NCBI RefSeq assembly: GCF_014641195.1
Contig: NZ_BMHQ01000001.1
Span: 273,199-337,198, forward strand
DNA length: 64,000 nt
Direction of reading: 5' to 3'
Source: Marinithermofilum abyssi
GTDB taxonomy: Bacteria > Bacillota > Bacilli > Thermoactinomycetales > DSM-45169
The notes below the pieces were generated by a model. It was given only the letters and a program-made list of their open reading frames with translations. It was not told where the DNA came from and did no database searches. This document shows positions 40,003 to 50,501 of the stretch, one piece after another. How positions within the stretch are numbered: the first letter of the stretch is position 1; each line of letters starts with the position of its first letter. Position numbers and translations under genes: made by a program.

Positions 40003-40491
40003 TCAAGCTCCTTTATTGAAAAAACGCATCGGATTCCACTTGCTCATGCCCACGCGAACCCGAATTTCATACCGCGGCATCAAGAAGGTGGCTTCTCGAA
40101 GCACGTGTTCTTGGAGCTCTTCATACTTATCTTTAGGAAAACCGGCATCCGGGATCACCCGTATCGCGGCATGTCCGCCGGTGATACTGACTTTGGCATC
40201 TCGCACTCCCTTAATTTGCTTCACCTTCTCGCGAATGCGGCGCTCATCTCCGCCGGTGGAGGGGCGGGACCACTCACCCACCCGGAGGTTGGGGTTGCGG
40301 TTGGTGATGCCGTGTCGTCCGTCATCGGTCATATAGCGGTAATTATCCGTTTGAAATCGGAATTTGCCCTTTTGTTGAGCTTGTGGATGGGTTGACTCGG
40401 GTCCTTCATCCGTTCCCAAAGGAGACGTGCAAGCGGTCAAACCCAAACCGAAGATGGTAAAAAGCAGGAACCAGATCAACAATCGTCTCAT
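40003..40491 (-). CDS. YhcN/YlaJ family sporulation lipoprotein
   Basis: A 162-residue lipoprotein: basic N-terminus, hydrophobic core and lipobox LTAC (Cys about 20). The mature part has DERRIREKVKQIKGVRDAKV and GGHAAIRVIPDAGFP, typical of YhcN/YlaJ proteins found in the spore membrane and made in the forespore. GGGAGGTG precedes the ATG at 40491. It lies just downstream of tdk (30 nt). Confidence 0.85.
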   Translation of the reverse strand: MRRLLIWFLLFTIFGLGLTACTSPLGTDEGPESTHPQAQQKGKFRFQTDNYRYMTDDGRHGITNRNPNLRVGEWSRPSTGGDERRIREKVKQIKGVRDAKVSITGGHAAIRVIPDAGFPKDKYEELQEHVLREATFLMPRYEIRVRVGMSKWNPMRFFNKGA

Positions 40492-40521
40492 AAAAAAACA
40501 CCTCCCTGACACTAGTGTGCG

Positions 40522-41145
40522 TCAAGAAGGCAAAAAGTTTTTTGTCAATGATTCCCGTTTAGAAACTTCGTGACAATGGCGGCACCGGGCTTCATAATGT
40601 TCCGATGCGCCCACCTGAATGATCGGATCGTCTTCGCTGGCCGGACGGCCGTCGATCAAGCGCTGTGTCCGGCTGGCAGTCTTGCCGCACTGGATACAGA
40701 TCGCTTGCAGTTTGGTCACATATTCGGCTACCGCCATTAAGATCGGGGTCGGACCGAAAGGACGTCCCCGGAAATCTTGATCCAATCCTGCGCAAATCAC
40801 GCGCAGACCTCTGTCTGCCAACTGCTGCGCCACCTCAATAATATCCTCATCCAAAAATTGCACCTCGTCAATAGCCACCACATGGACCTCAGGTGCCACC
40901 TCATCAAGAATCTCCCGGGCACGGGTGATCGTCTGGCATTCCGTGTACACCCCATTGTGGGAGGTGACTGCCTCGGCCCGGTAGCGGTCATCAATCTTCG
41001 GCTTGAACACCGCCACGTTTTGTTTGGCAATCCGGGCCCGGCGGATCCGCCGGATCAGCTCTTCACTTTTCCCCGAAAACATGCCGCCGCAAATCACCTC
41101 AATCCACCCGTCCCCGTGTGTATCAAAATGACTCCCTTTTTTCAT
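40522..41145 (-). CDS. tdk: Thymidine kinase
   Basis: A 207-residue type II thymidine kinase of the pyrimidine salvage pathway. It shows the P-loop [14 protein letters not shown] (about 20-33), [14 protein letters not shown] with the Walker B and catalytic Glu, and two zinc-binding pairs CIQC and CRHC. Location between prfA and rpmE agrees with B. subtilis, except for the inserted ald and pucR genes. Confidence 0.97.
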   Translation of the reverse strand: MKKGSHFDTHGDGWIEVICGGMFSGKSEELIRRIRRARIAKQNVAVFKPKIDDRYRAEAVTSHNGVYTECQTITRAREILDEVAPEVHVVAIDEVQFLDEDIIEVAQQLADRGLRVICAGLDQDFRGRPFGPTPILMAVAEYVTKLQAICIQCGKTASRTQRLIDGRPASEDDPIIQVGASEHYEARCRHCHEVSKRESLTKNFLPS

Positions 41146-41301
41146 GATTCCTCTCTTCCCTTACCTATGTATTAAAACTTACGCCGATTATTGTAACACT
41201 AAGAGCCTGTGGGAGGAATAGGTTTCATTAGCCCACCAACAGTGTCAAAAACACTCCGGAATTCTCATACACTTTGTCCGACGCAAAGAAATGGGTTTAT
41301 T

Positions 41302-41328
41302 TGATAAGTTGAAAAAAATAGCTTATCA
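41302..41328 (+). promoter_or_regulatory. Inverted repeat just upstream of ald
   Basis: TGATAAG (41302-41308) and CTTATCA (41322-41328) are perfect inverted arms 13 bp apart, ending 15 nt before the ald ATG. They could be an operator or a short RNA stem next to the ribosome-binding site. A link with the PucR regulator at 42496 is inference. Confidence 0.4.
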
Positions 41329-41343
41329 CGGCAAGGGGGAACC

Positions 41344-42468
41344 ATGATGAAAATCGGAGTACCGAAAGAGATAAAAAACTGGGAATTTCGCGTTGCGATT
41401 ACGCCGGCAGGAGTACAATCCCTGGTAACCGCCGGACATGAGGTGATCATTGAAAAAGATGCCGGTATCGGGAGCGGTTTTTCCGATGCAGAGTATATCA
41501 GCGCCGGCGCCCGGGTGGGAACCGTAGAAGATGTTTGGGCAGCAGACATGGTATTAAAAGTAAAAGAGCCTGTGAAAGAAGAGTACCGGTATTTCCGGAA
41601 GGATCTGCTCCTGTTTACTTACCTGCACCTGGCAGCGGACCGTCCGTTGACCGATGCCCTGGTGCAATCCGGCATGACAGCGGTAGCATATGAAACGGTT
41701 CAGCTGGAAAACGGCGCATTGCCGCTTCTTGCGCCGATGAGCGAAGTAGCAGGACGCATGTCTGTGCAGGTAGGGGTTCATTGCTTAGAAAAACCCCAGG
41801 GCGGCAGCGGCGTGCTTCTCGGCGGCGTACCGGGGGTTCCGCCAGCCCGTGTCGCCATCATCGGCGGCGGCATGGTCGGAACGCAAGCTGCAAAGATGGC
41901 ACTGGGTCTGGGTGCTGATGTAACCATGATCGATGTAAATATCCAACGCCTGCGTCAATTGGATGACCAGTTTGGCGGTCGCGTCAAAACGCTGATGTCC
42001 AATGCTTTCAATATCAGCCAGGCTGTACGCGATGCAAACTTGGTCATCGGTGCAGTCCTCATCCCGGGGAACCGTGCTCCCAAGCTTGTCACCCGGGATA
42101 TGGTTGCGCAAATGAAACCGGGCTCCGTCGTGGTGGATGTAGCAGTCGACCAAGGAGGATGCGTGGAAACTGCCGACCGGGCCACGACTCATGACGATCC
42201 CACTTATACCGTAAATGGTGTGGTGCATTACTCCGTGGCCAATATGCCGGGAGCCGTCCCCCGCACTTCCACTTTGGCCCTAACCAACGTTACCATGCCG
42301 TATGTATTAAAACTGGCTTCCGGAGGATTGACTCCGGAAACGGACTCGGCTCTGCTTCGAGGGGTCAATACGGCCAATGGAAACGTGACCTGCAGGGGCG
42401 TGGCCGATGCGTTCGGGTTGGAATACGTCCCTGTTGAAAAAGCCATGTTCGGCCATGTGATCGCATAA
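41344..42468 (+). CDS. ald: Alanine dehydrogenase
   Basis: A 374-residue NAD-dependent enzyme that oxidatively deaminates L-alanine to pyruvate and ammonia; in bacilli it supports growth on alanine and sporulation. N-terminal [37 protein letters not shown] with the substrate site, and the nucleotide-binding [20 protein letters not shown] are canonical. The start may be the second Met. It is on the plus strand, opposite the surrounding genes, and converges with the PucR gene across a shared terminator. Confidence 0.98.
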   Translation: MMKIGVPKEIKNWEFRVAITPAGVQSLVTAGHEVIIEKDAGIGSGFSDAEYISAGARVGTVEDVWAADMVLKVKEPVKEEYRYFRKDLLLFTYLHLAADRPLTDALVQSGMTAVAYETVQLENGALPLLAPMSEVAGRMSVQVGVHCLEKPQGGSGVLLGGVPGVPPARVAIIGGGMVGTQAAKMALGLGADVTMIDVNIQRLRQLDDQFGGRVKTLMSNAFNISQAVRDANLVIGAVLIPGNRAPKLVTRDMVAQMKPGSVVVDVAVDQGGCVETADRATTHDDPTYTVNGVVHYSVANMPGAVPRTSTLALTNVTMPYVLKLASGGLTPETDSALLRGVNTANGNVTCRGVADAFGLEYVPVEKAMFGHVIA

Positions 42469-42479
42469 CCCATCGATAA

Positions 42480-42517
42480 AAACCCGACCCGGATATTACC
42501 GATCCGGTGTCGGGTTT
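42480..42517. terminator. Bidirectional terminator between ald and the PucR gene
   Basis: AAACCCGAC (42480-42488) pairs with GTCGGGTTT (42509-42517), and CGGAT pairs with ATCCG inside. A- and T-rich flanks serve both strands. The stop codon of the PucR gene lies inside the stem. Confidence 0.85.
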
Positions 42518-44112
42518 GCTTTATCTTGAGGCGAAAAAGAGGCAGCGCGGATCTCGAGGAACCGATGGGCGGCCAATGCCATGTCCAAAGCGACACGCCG
42601 GGGAGAAGACTCCCACCCTTCGCCGAGCAGGGACGTGATTTGTTCCAGACGGTAATAAAGGGTTTGACGGTGGATAAACAAATCTTTCGCTGCTTTTTGC
42701 TTGGACTGTCCTGCTTCCAGGAACGCTTCCAGTGTTCGGACCAATTCCGTTCCATGTTTCCGATCATATGCCAGCAAGGAGCCCAATTGAGATTGGACAT
42801 ATCCGGCCAAAGCGGCGGGCGGGACTTGCAAAAAAAGCTGCCAGGACTGAAGATCGTCATAGCAGATCACCCCGTGACCGGGATGACAAGCATTATGCGG
42901 GATGGAAAGAGCTAAGGAAGCTTGGCGCCAGGCTTCGGGGGCTTGGTTCAAATTTCCAAATTCATAGCTGACGCCAGCTTGCCACCGAAAACGAACTGCT
43001 GGCGGTGTTTCCCCCAACCGTTCAAATAACCTGCCCAATCCTTTTCGGATACGTTCCATAAAAGGGGAAGAAGACAAAGGACACTGATCCATCAACAGTA
43101 TCACTTGCTTTTTCTCCCGGTTGGCGGGCCAAGAGCGTATTCCCAACGGTTCAAACACCTGCGGAACCGTACGGGCCCACTGCAAAACAGCAATATTCTC
43201 ATCCTGTTCCAAAACATCGCCGTCAGCACCCGCATCGTCCTCGGCAATGGTGCATACTACGGCGCATACCGCCATCCGGTTGCCCGAAGATACACCTGCG
43301 GTAATTACGGCAGGAACATCTGCGGTGCCTCGGTTCAACAAATCATCCACCCATTGCCGACCGTCTCGCAACCTTCTTTCTTCCAAAGAAATCCGACGCA
43401 GCAATTCCTGGGCCATCGCCGTTGCAGCACGATCCAACACTAAACGTACCATTTCCGGCGGTTCTCCCTCATACTCCACATACAGATCGCCCACTTTCAC
43501 ATCCAAAGCCACAATGGGCTGCCGAATCAGGGAAGATCGATCCGGCAGGGAGCTTTTTTCCGGGTAAGCGATATCCTCCCCTAGATGATCTTTCAACCAA
43601 ACGCGGCACCCGGTCTCTTTGTGAAGCAACTGCAAAATCTGGGTAACCCCTTTCGGGCGGAGAGTCAACTGTAAAAACTTGTTGGATATCCGTTCCAGAA
43701 CCAACAGTTGATGATGATGGCGGTTGATTAAGAGAGCATGGATATCCTGGGTAATCCCAATAAAGGAGACGGCTTTTTCAAAAACGATGATGGGAAAATG
43801 ATGTTCATCCGCAAACTGCTTGATTTTTTCCGGCAGCTCGACATATTGATGGATCAATTCGATACACAAAGCGGAGACCTGGCTTTCCACCAGCTCCCGG
43901 ACAAATTGCAGTTTCAGCTCTTTTTCATTTCCCAATCCCACACCGGTCATCAAGATCAATTCATGGCCATGAACATAAGAGGACCCGTCCATAATTTCGA
44001 GTACATGCACCCAGCGAACCGGTCGATCCAACCCTTGGGCACCTGCCACTACTTTGGCGTGTTGAAAATGAGGACGTTTTAATATCTGTGCGACAGTCAT
44101 GGGTTGTTGCAA
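42496..44112 (-). CDS. PucR family transcriptional regulator, AdeR-like
   Basis: A regulator of about 538 residues. The N-terminal PucR domain (TVAQILKRPHFQHAKVVAGA, then IPIIVFEKAVSFIG-like sequence) is followed by a middle GGDEF-like/CdaR region and the C-terminal helix-turn-helix QSKQKAAKDLFIHRQTLYYR (about 475-495). B. subtilis AdeR, which activates ald, is of this family and is also next to ald, so an alanine response is likely. I favour the TTG at 44112, with GGAGGAG 8 nt upstream, over the ATG eight codons earlier. Confidence 0.85.
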   Translation of the reverse strand: MQQPMTVAQILKRPHFQHAKVVAGAQGLDRPVRWVHVLEIMDGSSYVHGHELILMTGVGLGNEKELKLQFVRELVESQVSALCIELIHQYVELPEKIKQFADEHHFPIIVFEKAVSFIGITQDIHALLINRHHHQLLVLERISNKFLQLTLRPKGVTQILQLLHKETGCRVWLKDHLGEDIAYPEKSSLPDRSSLIRQPIVALDVKVGDLYVEYEGEPPEMVRLVLDRAATAMAQELLRRISLEERRLRDGRQWVDDLLNRGTADVPAVITAGVSSGNRMAVCAVVCTIAEDDAGADGDVLEQDENIAVLQWARTVPQVFEPLGIRSWPANREKKQVILLMDQCPLSSSPFMERIRKGLGRLFERLGETPPAVRFRWQAGVSYEFGNLNQAPEAWRQASLALSIPHNACHPGHGVICYDDLQSWQLFLQVPPAALAGYVQSQLGSLLAYDRKHGTELVRTLEAFLEAGQSKQKAAKDLFIHRQTLYYRLEQITSLLGEGWESSPRRVALDMALAAHRFLEIRAASFSPQDKANPTPDR

Positions 44113-44357
44113 TGTTGTCTCTCCTCCCGTCCACACCCTTCTATTTTAAGATTGTAACAGGTTTATCGAAGGGTCACGGGGGATTCGAACGGTAAGTTTT
44201 ATCCAGACATTCATCTTCCTCACAAAGGCTGCCATCCTTCCCATCGATGGAAAGGTTATTTATCTTTTTGATTAGAGCTGTGCATCCATGGAAGCGGGAA
44301 AAACGCCCACCCTGACGATCAAGTAACCAGCCGATGCAGGTACTCCAAAAAAGCGAA

Positions 44358-44385
44358 ACAGGCAAGCGAAAGTCCGCTTGCCTGT
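44358..44385 (-). terminator. Terminator after rpmE
   Basis: The 11-bp arms ACAGGCAAGCG and CGCTTGCCTGT are perfect and followed on the minus strand by TTTCGCTTTTTT. It begins 27 nt past the rpmE stop. Confidence 0.9.
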
Positions 44386-44411
44386 CACGTCTTTGAATCT
44401 CTATGTGAACA

Positions 44412-44609
44412 TTAGAGGTTGTATTTCTTTTTGAATCGATCCACACGACCACCGGCGCTGACCAATTTTTGTTTGCCGGTGAAAAAGGGATGGCATGCGG
44501 AGCAAATATCCACACGCAGGTTTTCTTTGGTCGAACCCGTTTCAAAGGTATTGCCGCACGCACAGGTGACGGTGGTCAATTTGTATTGGGGATGAATCGC
44601 CGCTTTCAT
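44412..44609 (-). CDS. rpmE: Ribosomal protein L31, zinc-binding type
   Basis: A 65-residue ribosomal protein starting [20 protein letters not shown]. Four cysteines (CxC near 16-18 and CSAC near 36-39) mark the zinc-containing type, which in B. subtilis is exchanged for a zinc-free paralogue under zinc limitation. I chose the internal ATG at 44609 with GAGGTG upstream. Confidence 0.96.
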   Translation of the reverse strand: MKAAIHPQYKLTTVTCACGNTFETGSTKENLRVDICSACHPFFTGKQKLVSAGGRVDRFKKKYNL

Positions 44610-44756
44610 CGATACTTCACCTCTTTTCCATCCGGGTACATGAGCACGTTCCATGCAAACACTTTGATATTATAGCATGTTCTGTTCTCTGCCGCAAGAG
44701 GAATCGAGGTCCTGACATTCCATTTACAAGAAAATGAGAAAAGTCCGGTTCCTGCC

Positions 44757-45731
44757 TCAGGGGAGCATGGTGAGAGGATTCAGCGGCTGGTCGTTTCGCC
44801 TTACTTCAAAGTGCAGATGAACCCCGGTCGAGTTTCCCGTAGTTCCCATAAAGCCCAGCGCTGAACCAGTACCCAGGGATTGTCCTTTCGATACGATGAC
44901 CCGGCTCAAATGCGCATAGTAGGTGGTCCAGCCGTTGCCATGGTCCACGATTACCAAGTTGCCGTAAGCTCCTGCATATCCTGCCCGTACCACGACACCG
45001 TCCAATGCGGCCCGGATCACGTTGCGTTCTCTCAGTGTGTTGGAAATATCGATGCCGGTATGCATTTTTCCATGACGCCATCCAAAACCACTGGTGATCC
45101 TTCCTGTCACCGGCCAATGGAAAGCATACACGCGGTCAGCGGCTCCTTCCGCTGCCGAAGCCAACTTCACTCCGGATTTGGCGGGAGCCGGTTGGATGCG
45201 GGGCTTCTCGGTCAGGGGATGGGGAATCGTAATCAGCTGACCGACATAGGTCGCATCGGAAAAGTCCACATCCGGATTTAGCTTTTTCAACGCTTCCACC
45301 GTCGTTTGGAACGCCTCGGCGATATCGGACAAGGTTTGTCCCTCTTTGACACGGATTCGTTTCAGCTTCACCGGGACTTTCAACTTCTGCCCCGGCTGGA
45401 TCAGAGAAGGATTTTTCAGTTTATTGACGGAGATTAGTTTCTCTACTTTCACTCCGTAAGTGGCGGCGATGCTGAACAAGCTGTCTCCCGGCTTCACTTG
45501 GTACTCCAGCGGTTTGGCATCGGTCTTGACCGCCAGATTACCTTCAGCTACCGCATGAATGGGGTTGAGATATTGATACAATGCCTCTTGCGCCACTTGT
45601 TCTTTTGGCCAGTCCGGGGCCTTGGGTTCCGTCAACGGCTCTGCAGCCACCGCATCATAGGAACCCGTTGTCATCCAAGTTGCAGACAATGACAAAGAAG
45701 AAGCGACCAATGCGGTTTTACCCGGCATCAC
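44757..45731 (-). CDS. Secreted LysM-M23 peptidase
   Basis: A 324-residue exported protein. After a signal sequence (about 1-30) come two LysM modules (about 75-120 and 125-170, e.g. YQVKPGDSLFSIAATYGVKV and RVKEGQTLSDIAEAFQTTVE). An M23 domain follows at about 205-324 with HTGIDIS and HLHFEV, which hold the zinc ligands. It probably cleaves peptidoglycan stem peptides or crossbridges at the cell surface or in the spore wall. Its exact target is unknown. It lies downstream of rho with about a 100-nt gap. Confidence 0.9.
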   Translation of the reverse strand: MMPGKTALVASSLSLSATWMTTGSYDAVAAEPLTEPKAPDWPKEQVAQEALYQYLNPIHAVAEGNLAVKTDAKPLEYQVKPGDSLFSIAATYGVKVEKLISVNKLKNPSLIQPGQKLKVPVKLKRIRVKEGQTLSDIAEAFQTTVEALKKLNPDVDFSDATYVGQLITIPHPLTEKPRIQPAPAKSGVKLASAAEGAADRVYAFHWPVTGRITSGFGWRHGKMHTGIDISNTLRERNVIRAALDGVVVRAGYAGAYGNLVIVDHGNGWTTYYAHLSRVIVSKGQSLGTGSALGFMGTTGNSTGVHLHFEVRRNDQPLNPLTMLP

Positions 45732-45830
45732 ACCACCTCACATAAAGAATCGCAAAGCGTAACCGGCTCACAACCCAGCCAACGCCTCTGCTCCATGGTT
45801 ATGCGAGGGGACAAGAGCTTATGCCGAAAA

Positions 45831-47102
45831 TCAGGAAGCATTGGTCGAACGGCGGTTCTGTGGCGTTTCCAATGAATCCAAAAACTCGGCATTGGTTTTG
45901 GTATCTGCCAATTTGCGCAGAAAAGCTTCTGTGTGTTCGACTCCGTCATTGAGGGATTTGCGAACCATCCACAGCTTTTCCAACTCCGACTTGGACAAGA
46001 GGAGTTCCTCCCGCCGGGTGCCGGAGCGGCGGATGTCGATCGCCGGAAAGATCCGGCGTTCAGACAAGCGGCGATCCAAGTGAAGCTCCAGGTTGCCGGT
46101 TCCCTTGAATTCTTCATAGATCACATCATCCATCCGCGAACCCGTATCCACCAAAGCAGTGGCCAGAATGGTAAGACTGCCGCCTTCTTCAATGTTGCGG
46201 GCAGAACCGAAAAAGCGCTTGGGGCGGTAAAAAGCCGCCGGGTCTATCCCGCCCGACAACGTGCGTCCGCTCGGAGGAATGACCAGGTTATACGCCCGTG
46301 CCAGACGGGTAATGCTGTCCAAAAGAATGACGACATCCTTTTTGTGTTCCACCAGGCGCTGTGCCCGCTCTAATACCAACTCGGCCACTTTGATATGGTT
46401 TTCCGGCATCTCATCAAAAGTGGAGCTGACCACTTCCCCGTTAACGGAGCGCTGCATGTCCGTCACTTCTTCCGGCCGCTCATCGATCAGCAGCACAAAC
46501 AGCTCAATATCCGGGTGATTGGTGGTGATGCTGTTGGCAATTTCCTTCAAGAGCATGGTCTTTCCCGCTTTGGGCTGGGCCACGATCAGTCCCCGTTGTC
46601 CTAAACCGACCGGTGCCACCAGATCCATAATACGGGTGGAAAGCTTCTCGGGAGCGGTTTCCAAGGTAAGACGCTTCTGGGGGTGCAGGGGGGTCAGCGC
46701 GGGGAAATGCAATCGTTCAGCCGCCAGGTTGGGGTCTTCACCGTTGACTGCTTCCACATGAAGGAGGCCGAAGTAACGCTCATTCTCTTTGGGCGGGCGA
46801 ACTTTTCCGGAAACCAGATCGCCGGATCGAAGGTCGAAGCGGCGAATCTGGGAAGCGGAGATATAGATATCTTCAGAGGAAGGGAGATAATTGATGGGCC
46901 GGAGAAAGCCGTATCCTTCCGGTAAAATATCCAGTACTCCCTCCATGAACATTAGGCCGTCCTTCTCCGCTTTGGCCTTCAAGATCGCAAAAATGAGTTC
47001 CTTTTTCTTCATCTGACTGTAATACGAAATATTGTATTCTTTCGCCAATTTGTATAAATCGGTTAACCGAAGATGTTCTAAACCGCTTAATGACATCTCC
47101 AT
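45831..47102 (-). CDS. rho: Transcription termination factor Rho
   Basis: A 423-residue RNA-dependent helicase. The N-terminal domain ([20 protein letters not shown]) and cold-shock-like RNA-binding domain (about 50-120) precede the ATPase core with [18 protein letters not shown] (Walker A) and [17 protein letters not shown] (Walker B). The Q-loop and R-loop regions are intact. It is downstream of glpX by 66 bp and close to rpmE, as in B. subtilis. Confidence 0.98.
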   Translation of the reverse strand: MEMSLSGLEHLRLTDLYKLAKEYNISYYSQMKKKELIFAILKAKAEKDGLMFMEGVLDILPEGYGFLRPINYLPSSEDIYISASQIRRFDLRSGDLVSGKVRPPKENERYFGLLHVEAVNGEDPNLAAERLHFPALTPLHPQKRLTLETAPEKLSTRIMDLVAPVGLGQRGLIVAQPKAGKTMLLKEIANSITTNHPDIELFVLLIDERPEEVTDMQRSVNGEVVSSTFDEMPENHIKVAELVLERAQRLVEHKKDVVILLDSITRLARAYNLVIPPSGRTLSGGIDPAAFYRPKRFFGSARNIEEGGSLTILATALVDTGSRMDDVIYEEFKGTGNLELHLDRRLSERRIFPAIDIRRSGTRREELLLSKSELEKLWMVRKSLNDGVEHTEAFLRKLADTKTNAEFLDSLETPQNRRSTNAS

Positions 47103-47168
47103 ACGTCTATCTCACCACTCTTTTTCTATGTCAACTGTCCCATCCATCCTATCCCAAACCCCGCCCCG

Positions 47169-48134
47169 TTATTCCAGGACGAGGTTGGGCTTCTTTTCCA
47201 AGCGGTGTTTTCCGTCAATAAAGCGGACGGTGCCTGTTTTGGCGCGCATGACCAATGAATGAGTGGTGGCTTCCGTGCCTTTATAGCGGACACCCTTCAA
47301 CAGCTCTCCATCCGTCACACCGGTAGCGGCAAAGATGGCATCGTCTCCTTTGACCAGATCATCCATGCGCAGCACTTTTTTCGGATCGGATATCCCCATC
47401 TTGCGACAGCGTTCAAACTGCACCTCATCCTCCGGCATCAACCGGCCCTGGATCTCCCCGCCCAGACACTTGAGCGCCACAGCGGCCAGTACACCCTCCG
47501 GCGCTCCCCCCGAGCCCATCAGGATATCGACGCCGGTATCCGGAAAGCCGGTATTGATCGCGGCGGCTACATCGCCGTCGGGAATCAGTTTGATGCGGGC
47601 ACCGATGCTCCGCACCTCTTCGATCAGTCTGGCATGGCGCGAACGGTCCAAAACAGTGACCACCACGTCATTGATATCTTTGCCCAAGGCTTTGGCAACC
47701 GCATGAATATTGTCTTTTACCGGAGCATCGATGTCCACATGACCGACCGCACCGGGGCCCACCGCCAGCTTATCCATATACATGTCTGGAGCGTGGAGCA
47801 GATTGCCCCGTTCGGCAACAGCCACCACGGACAGGGCGTTCCACAACCCTTTGGCCACGATATTGGTCCCTTCCAACGGATCAACGGCCACATCCACTTC
47901 CGGGAGATAGCCCAATCCCAGACGCTCCCCGATATACAACATGGGAGCTTCATCCATCTCTCCTTCACCGATGACAACGGTACCCCGCATGGGAATGGTG
48001 TCAAATACTTTCCGCATCGCGGTAGTAGCGGCATCATCCGCTTCATCCTTTTTACCGAAACCCATCCAGCGTCCGGAAGCTACTGCCGCAGCTTCCGTCA
48101 CGCGAACCAGTTCCATCGTCAAACTTCTTTCCAT
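47169..48134 (-). CDS. glpX: Fructose-1,6-bisphosphatase class II (GlpX)
   Basis: A 321-residue gluconeogenic enzyme. Typical segments are [20 protein letters not shown] (about 54-73), [16 protein letters not shown] (about 81-96) and [20 protein letters not shown]. The start has GGAGGAG upstream. It lies between murZ and rho, matching B. subtilis ywjI. A 9-bp inverted repeat lies between murZ and this gene. Confidence 0.96.
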   Translation of the reverse strand: MERSLTMELVRVTEAAAVASGRWMGFGKKDEADDAATTAMRKVFDTIPMRGTVVIGEGEMDEAPMLYIGERLGLGYLPEVDVAVDPLEGTNIVAKGLWNALSVVAVAERGNLLHAPDMYMDKLAVGPGAVGHVDIDAPVKDNIHAVAKALGKDINDVVVTVLDRSRHARLIEEVRSIGARIKLIPDGDVAAAINTGFPDTGVDILMGSGGAPEGVLAAVALKCLGGEIQGRLMPEDEVQFERCRKMGISDPKKVLRMDDLVKGDDAIFAATGVTDGELLKGVRYKGTEATTHSLVMRAKTGTVRFIDGKHRLEKKPNLVLE

Positions 48135-48225
48135 GAAAGCTCCTCCATCCCCTCATCATTCTGCTATATCCTTTTCGTTACTGTCTAGATTATGATGATT
48201 CGACAGGAATGAACCCCCTAATAGA

Positions 48226-48250
48226 GTAACATATTTATAGGATATGTTAC
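48226..48250. promoter_or_regulatory. Perfect inverted repeat between murZ and glpX
   Basis: GTAACATAT (48226-48234) and ATATGTTAC (48242-48250) flank a 7-bp centre. It begins 23 bp after the murZ stop and ends 92 bp before glpX. Without a T-run it looks more like an operator than a terminator; the cognate regulator is unknown. Confidence 0.5.
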
Positions 48251-48273
48251 ACTGTTTTGAGGAGACGGAGGAG

Positions 48274-49542
48274 TTACACCCGTTGATAAGAGTGTTCCCG
48301 CCATACTTCTGCACCCAACTGCTTCAGCTTTTCTTCCAAGTGTTCATAGCCGCGGTCGATATGTTCCACACCGGCCATTTCGGTCACGCCGCGTGCCATC
48401 AGGCCTGCCACCACCATTGACGCAGCTGCCCGCAAGTCCGTCGCTTTGACTTCCGCACCGTACAAGGGGGTGGCCCCTCGAATCACTGCCGTGCGCCCAT
48501 CCACCCGGATGTCTGCCCCCATTCGGCACAGCTCGCCCACATGGCGAAAACGGGAGGAGTAAATATTGTCGGTAACCATGCTCGTTCCCTCTGCTCCAGT
48601 GAGTAAGGCGGTAAAAGGTTGTTGCAGATCGGTCGGGAAACCGGGATAAGGGAGCGTTTTAACGTCCACCCCTCGATAATAATCGGTCCCCTGCACCAAA
48701 ACTGACTCACCGGATTCCCGAATGATCGCACCCATTTCCCGCAACTTGGCGCTAACCGGTTCCAAGTGCTTGGGGATCACTTGGTTCAGCGTGATACTGC
48801 CGCGGGTTCCCGCGGCAGCAATCATATAGGTACCCGCTTCAATCCGGTCCGGGATGATGGAATGCCGACATCCGGAGAGGCGCGGCATTCCCTGAATCCG
48901 GATCACATCCGTTCCGGCACCTGTGATCCGGGCACCCATCGAGCTTAACAGCGTGGCAACATCGATGATCTCCGGTTCCTTCGCGGCATTTTCAATCACG
49001 GTTTGCCCCTCGGCACGAACAGCGGCCAACATGATATTGATGGTAGCTCCGACGCTGACGACATCCAGATAGATCCGCGCCCCGCGGAGCCGGGCGGCGC
49101 GAAGACAGATCGCTCCTTCCTCCTGGGCTACATGCGCCCCCAATGCCTCGAAGCCTTTGATATGCTGATCGATCGGGCGGGGACCCAGGTCACAGCCTCC
49201 CGGCAAGCCGATGACCGCTTCACCGAAGCGTCCAAGCAAAGCCCCCATCAAATAATAGGAGGCACGCAATTTTTTCACCTTACCGTTCGGCATCATCACA
49301 TTTTCCAGCTGAGAAGCATCGACCGTCATTTCATCTCCTGCATGCTCCACCTTCGCCCCCAGATCCTCCAGGATCTCTTTATAAATCCGGACATCCTGGA
49401 TGGCAGGCAAGTTCTCGATGACCGTCAGACCGTCGTCGGCTAACAGCGTAGCAGGAATCAACGCCACAGCACTGTTTTTTGCCCCACTGATCTCCACTTG
49501 CCCCATTAGCGGGCGACCGCCCTTTACCATCAACTTTTCCAT
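48274..49542 (-). CDS. murZ: UDP-N-acetylglucosamine 1-carboxyvinyltransferase 2 (MurZ)
   Basis: The second MurA paralogue (422 residues), located between tal and glpX as in B. subtilis murAB. The catalytic cysteine is in [20 protein letters not shown] (about 117). The N-terminus [20 protein letters not shown] and the [20 protein letters not shown] segment are typical of the MurZ branch. The two copies likely share the same reaction with different expression. Confidence 0.97.
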   Translation of the reverse strand: MEKLMVKGGRPLMGQVEISGAKNSAVALIPATLLADDGLTVIENLPAIQDVRIYKEILEDLGAKVEHAGDEMTVDASQLENVMMPNGKVKKLRASYYLMGALLGRFGEAVIGLPGGCDLGPRPIDQHIKGFEALGAHVAQEEGAICLRAARLRGARIYLDVVSVGATINIMLAAVRAEGQTVIENAAKEPEIIDVATLLSSMGARITGAGTDVIRIQGMPRLSGCRHSIIPDRIEAGTYMIAAAGTRGSITLNQVIPKHLEPVSAKLREMGAIIRESGESVLVQGTDYYRGVDVKTLPYPGFPTDLQQPFTALLTGAEGTSMVTDNIYSSRFRHVGELCRMGADIRVDGRTAVIRGATPLYGAEVKATDLRAAASMVVAGLMARGVTEMAGVEHIDRGYEHLEEKLKQLGAEVWREHSYQRV

Positions 49543-49736
49543 GTATCCTCTCTCCCTTTCCGCCTCGCCCGGATGTCATAAAACGGGCATGTCACCTGTC
49601 TTTGGAGAAGCATCACCCAACTCTTCCAAATTCAAACTTCGCTGGCGGTTTGGAGATTCCTTCCGTTTTCCCGAGGAAACGCTGTCATGACAGGAGCAAA
49701 AATGCCGGACGAAACCGCTAAAAATAGACAGGAGAA

Positions 49737-49764
49737 GCCCTTTTGCTCACTGGTACAAAAGGGC
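49737..49764 (-). terminator. Hairpin downstream of tal
   Basis: GCCCTTTTG and CAAAAGGGC are perfect 9-bp arms with a 10-nt loop, 25 nt past the tal stop. The following T-tract on the minus strand is weak (TTCTCC). Confidence 0.65.
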
Positions 49765-49789
49765 ATCCCTCATCATGGAGTGAAAATGG

Positions 49790-50437
49790 TTACCGCCCTT
49801 GGGCTTCTTCCCAATCCCGTTTAAACCGTTCAATCCCTTGGTCGGTCAAAGGATGTTTCACCAATTGCTCCAACACTTTAAACGGCATGGTGGCAATATG
49901 GGCTCCTGCGGATGCAGCCTGCGTCACATGCAAGGGATGACGTACGCTAGCTGCGATGATTTGGGTATCAATATCGTGCAATGAGAAGATATGGGCAATA
50001 TCCTCGATTAACTGGATCCCGTCGTGATTAATATCATCTAGCCTTCCCAGGAAGGGGCTCACATAAGCGGCACCCGCCCGGGCAGCCACGAGCGCCTGGT
50101 TGGCAGAGAAAACCAGGGTCACATTGGTGGGGACACCCTGTTGGGAAAAGCGATGGACCGCCTTTAATCCTTCCAGGGTCATCGGTACCTTGATGGTGAT
50201 CTGTTCCGAGATGGCCAGCAGAGGTTCCGCTTCTTTCAACATCCCCTCAGCGTCATCGCTCATCACTTCAGCACTGACCGGGCCGTCTACAATGTCGACG
50301 ATCTCCTTCAACACCTCTGTAAAAGAGCGTCCCGATTTGGCCACCAGGCTGGGATTGGTGGTAACACCGGACACAACGCCCAATTCATTGGCCTTGCGTA
50401 TTTCGTTTACATCCGCTGTATCGATAAAAATCTTCAC
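49790..50437 (-). CDS. tal: Transaldolase (small, TalC/Fsa-like)
   Basis: A 215-residue transaldolase of the small subfamily that includes B. subtilis YwjH. It begins [20 protein letters not shown] and has the Schiff-base lysine in [16 protein letters not shown] and the conserved [10 protein letters not shown]. The GTG start at 50437 has GGAGGTGG upstream. It lies 64 nt downstream of fbaA, and both act on sugar phosphates. Confidence 0.94.
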   Translation of the reverse strand: MKIFIDTADVNEIRKANELGVVSGVTTNPSLVAKSGRSFTEVLKEIVDIVDGPVSAEVMSDDAEGMLKEAEPLLAISEQITIKVPMTLEGLKAVHRFSQQGVPTNVTLVFSANQALVAARAGAAYVSPFLGRLDDINHDGIQLIEDIAHIFSLHDIDTQIIAASVRHPLHVTQAASAGAHIATMPFKVLEQLVKHPLTDQGIERFKRDWEEAQGR

Positions 50438-50501
50438 AACGGTCCACCTCCAGTGTCTGGTCTTCGCATGCGAAGCATCCGTCAACCCTTGTGTCTAATC
50501 C

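Noticed and set aside
44170-44200. tRNA-like GGGGGATTCGAAC sequence
   Set aside because: The T-arm-like stretch has no matching acceptor, D-arm or anticodon arm at the expected distance on either strand.
44174-44563. 129-codon minus-strand frame overlapping rpmE
   Set aside because: It shares the rpmE region in another frame and lacks any recognised domain; rpmE itself is certain.
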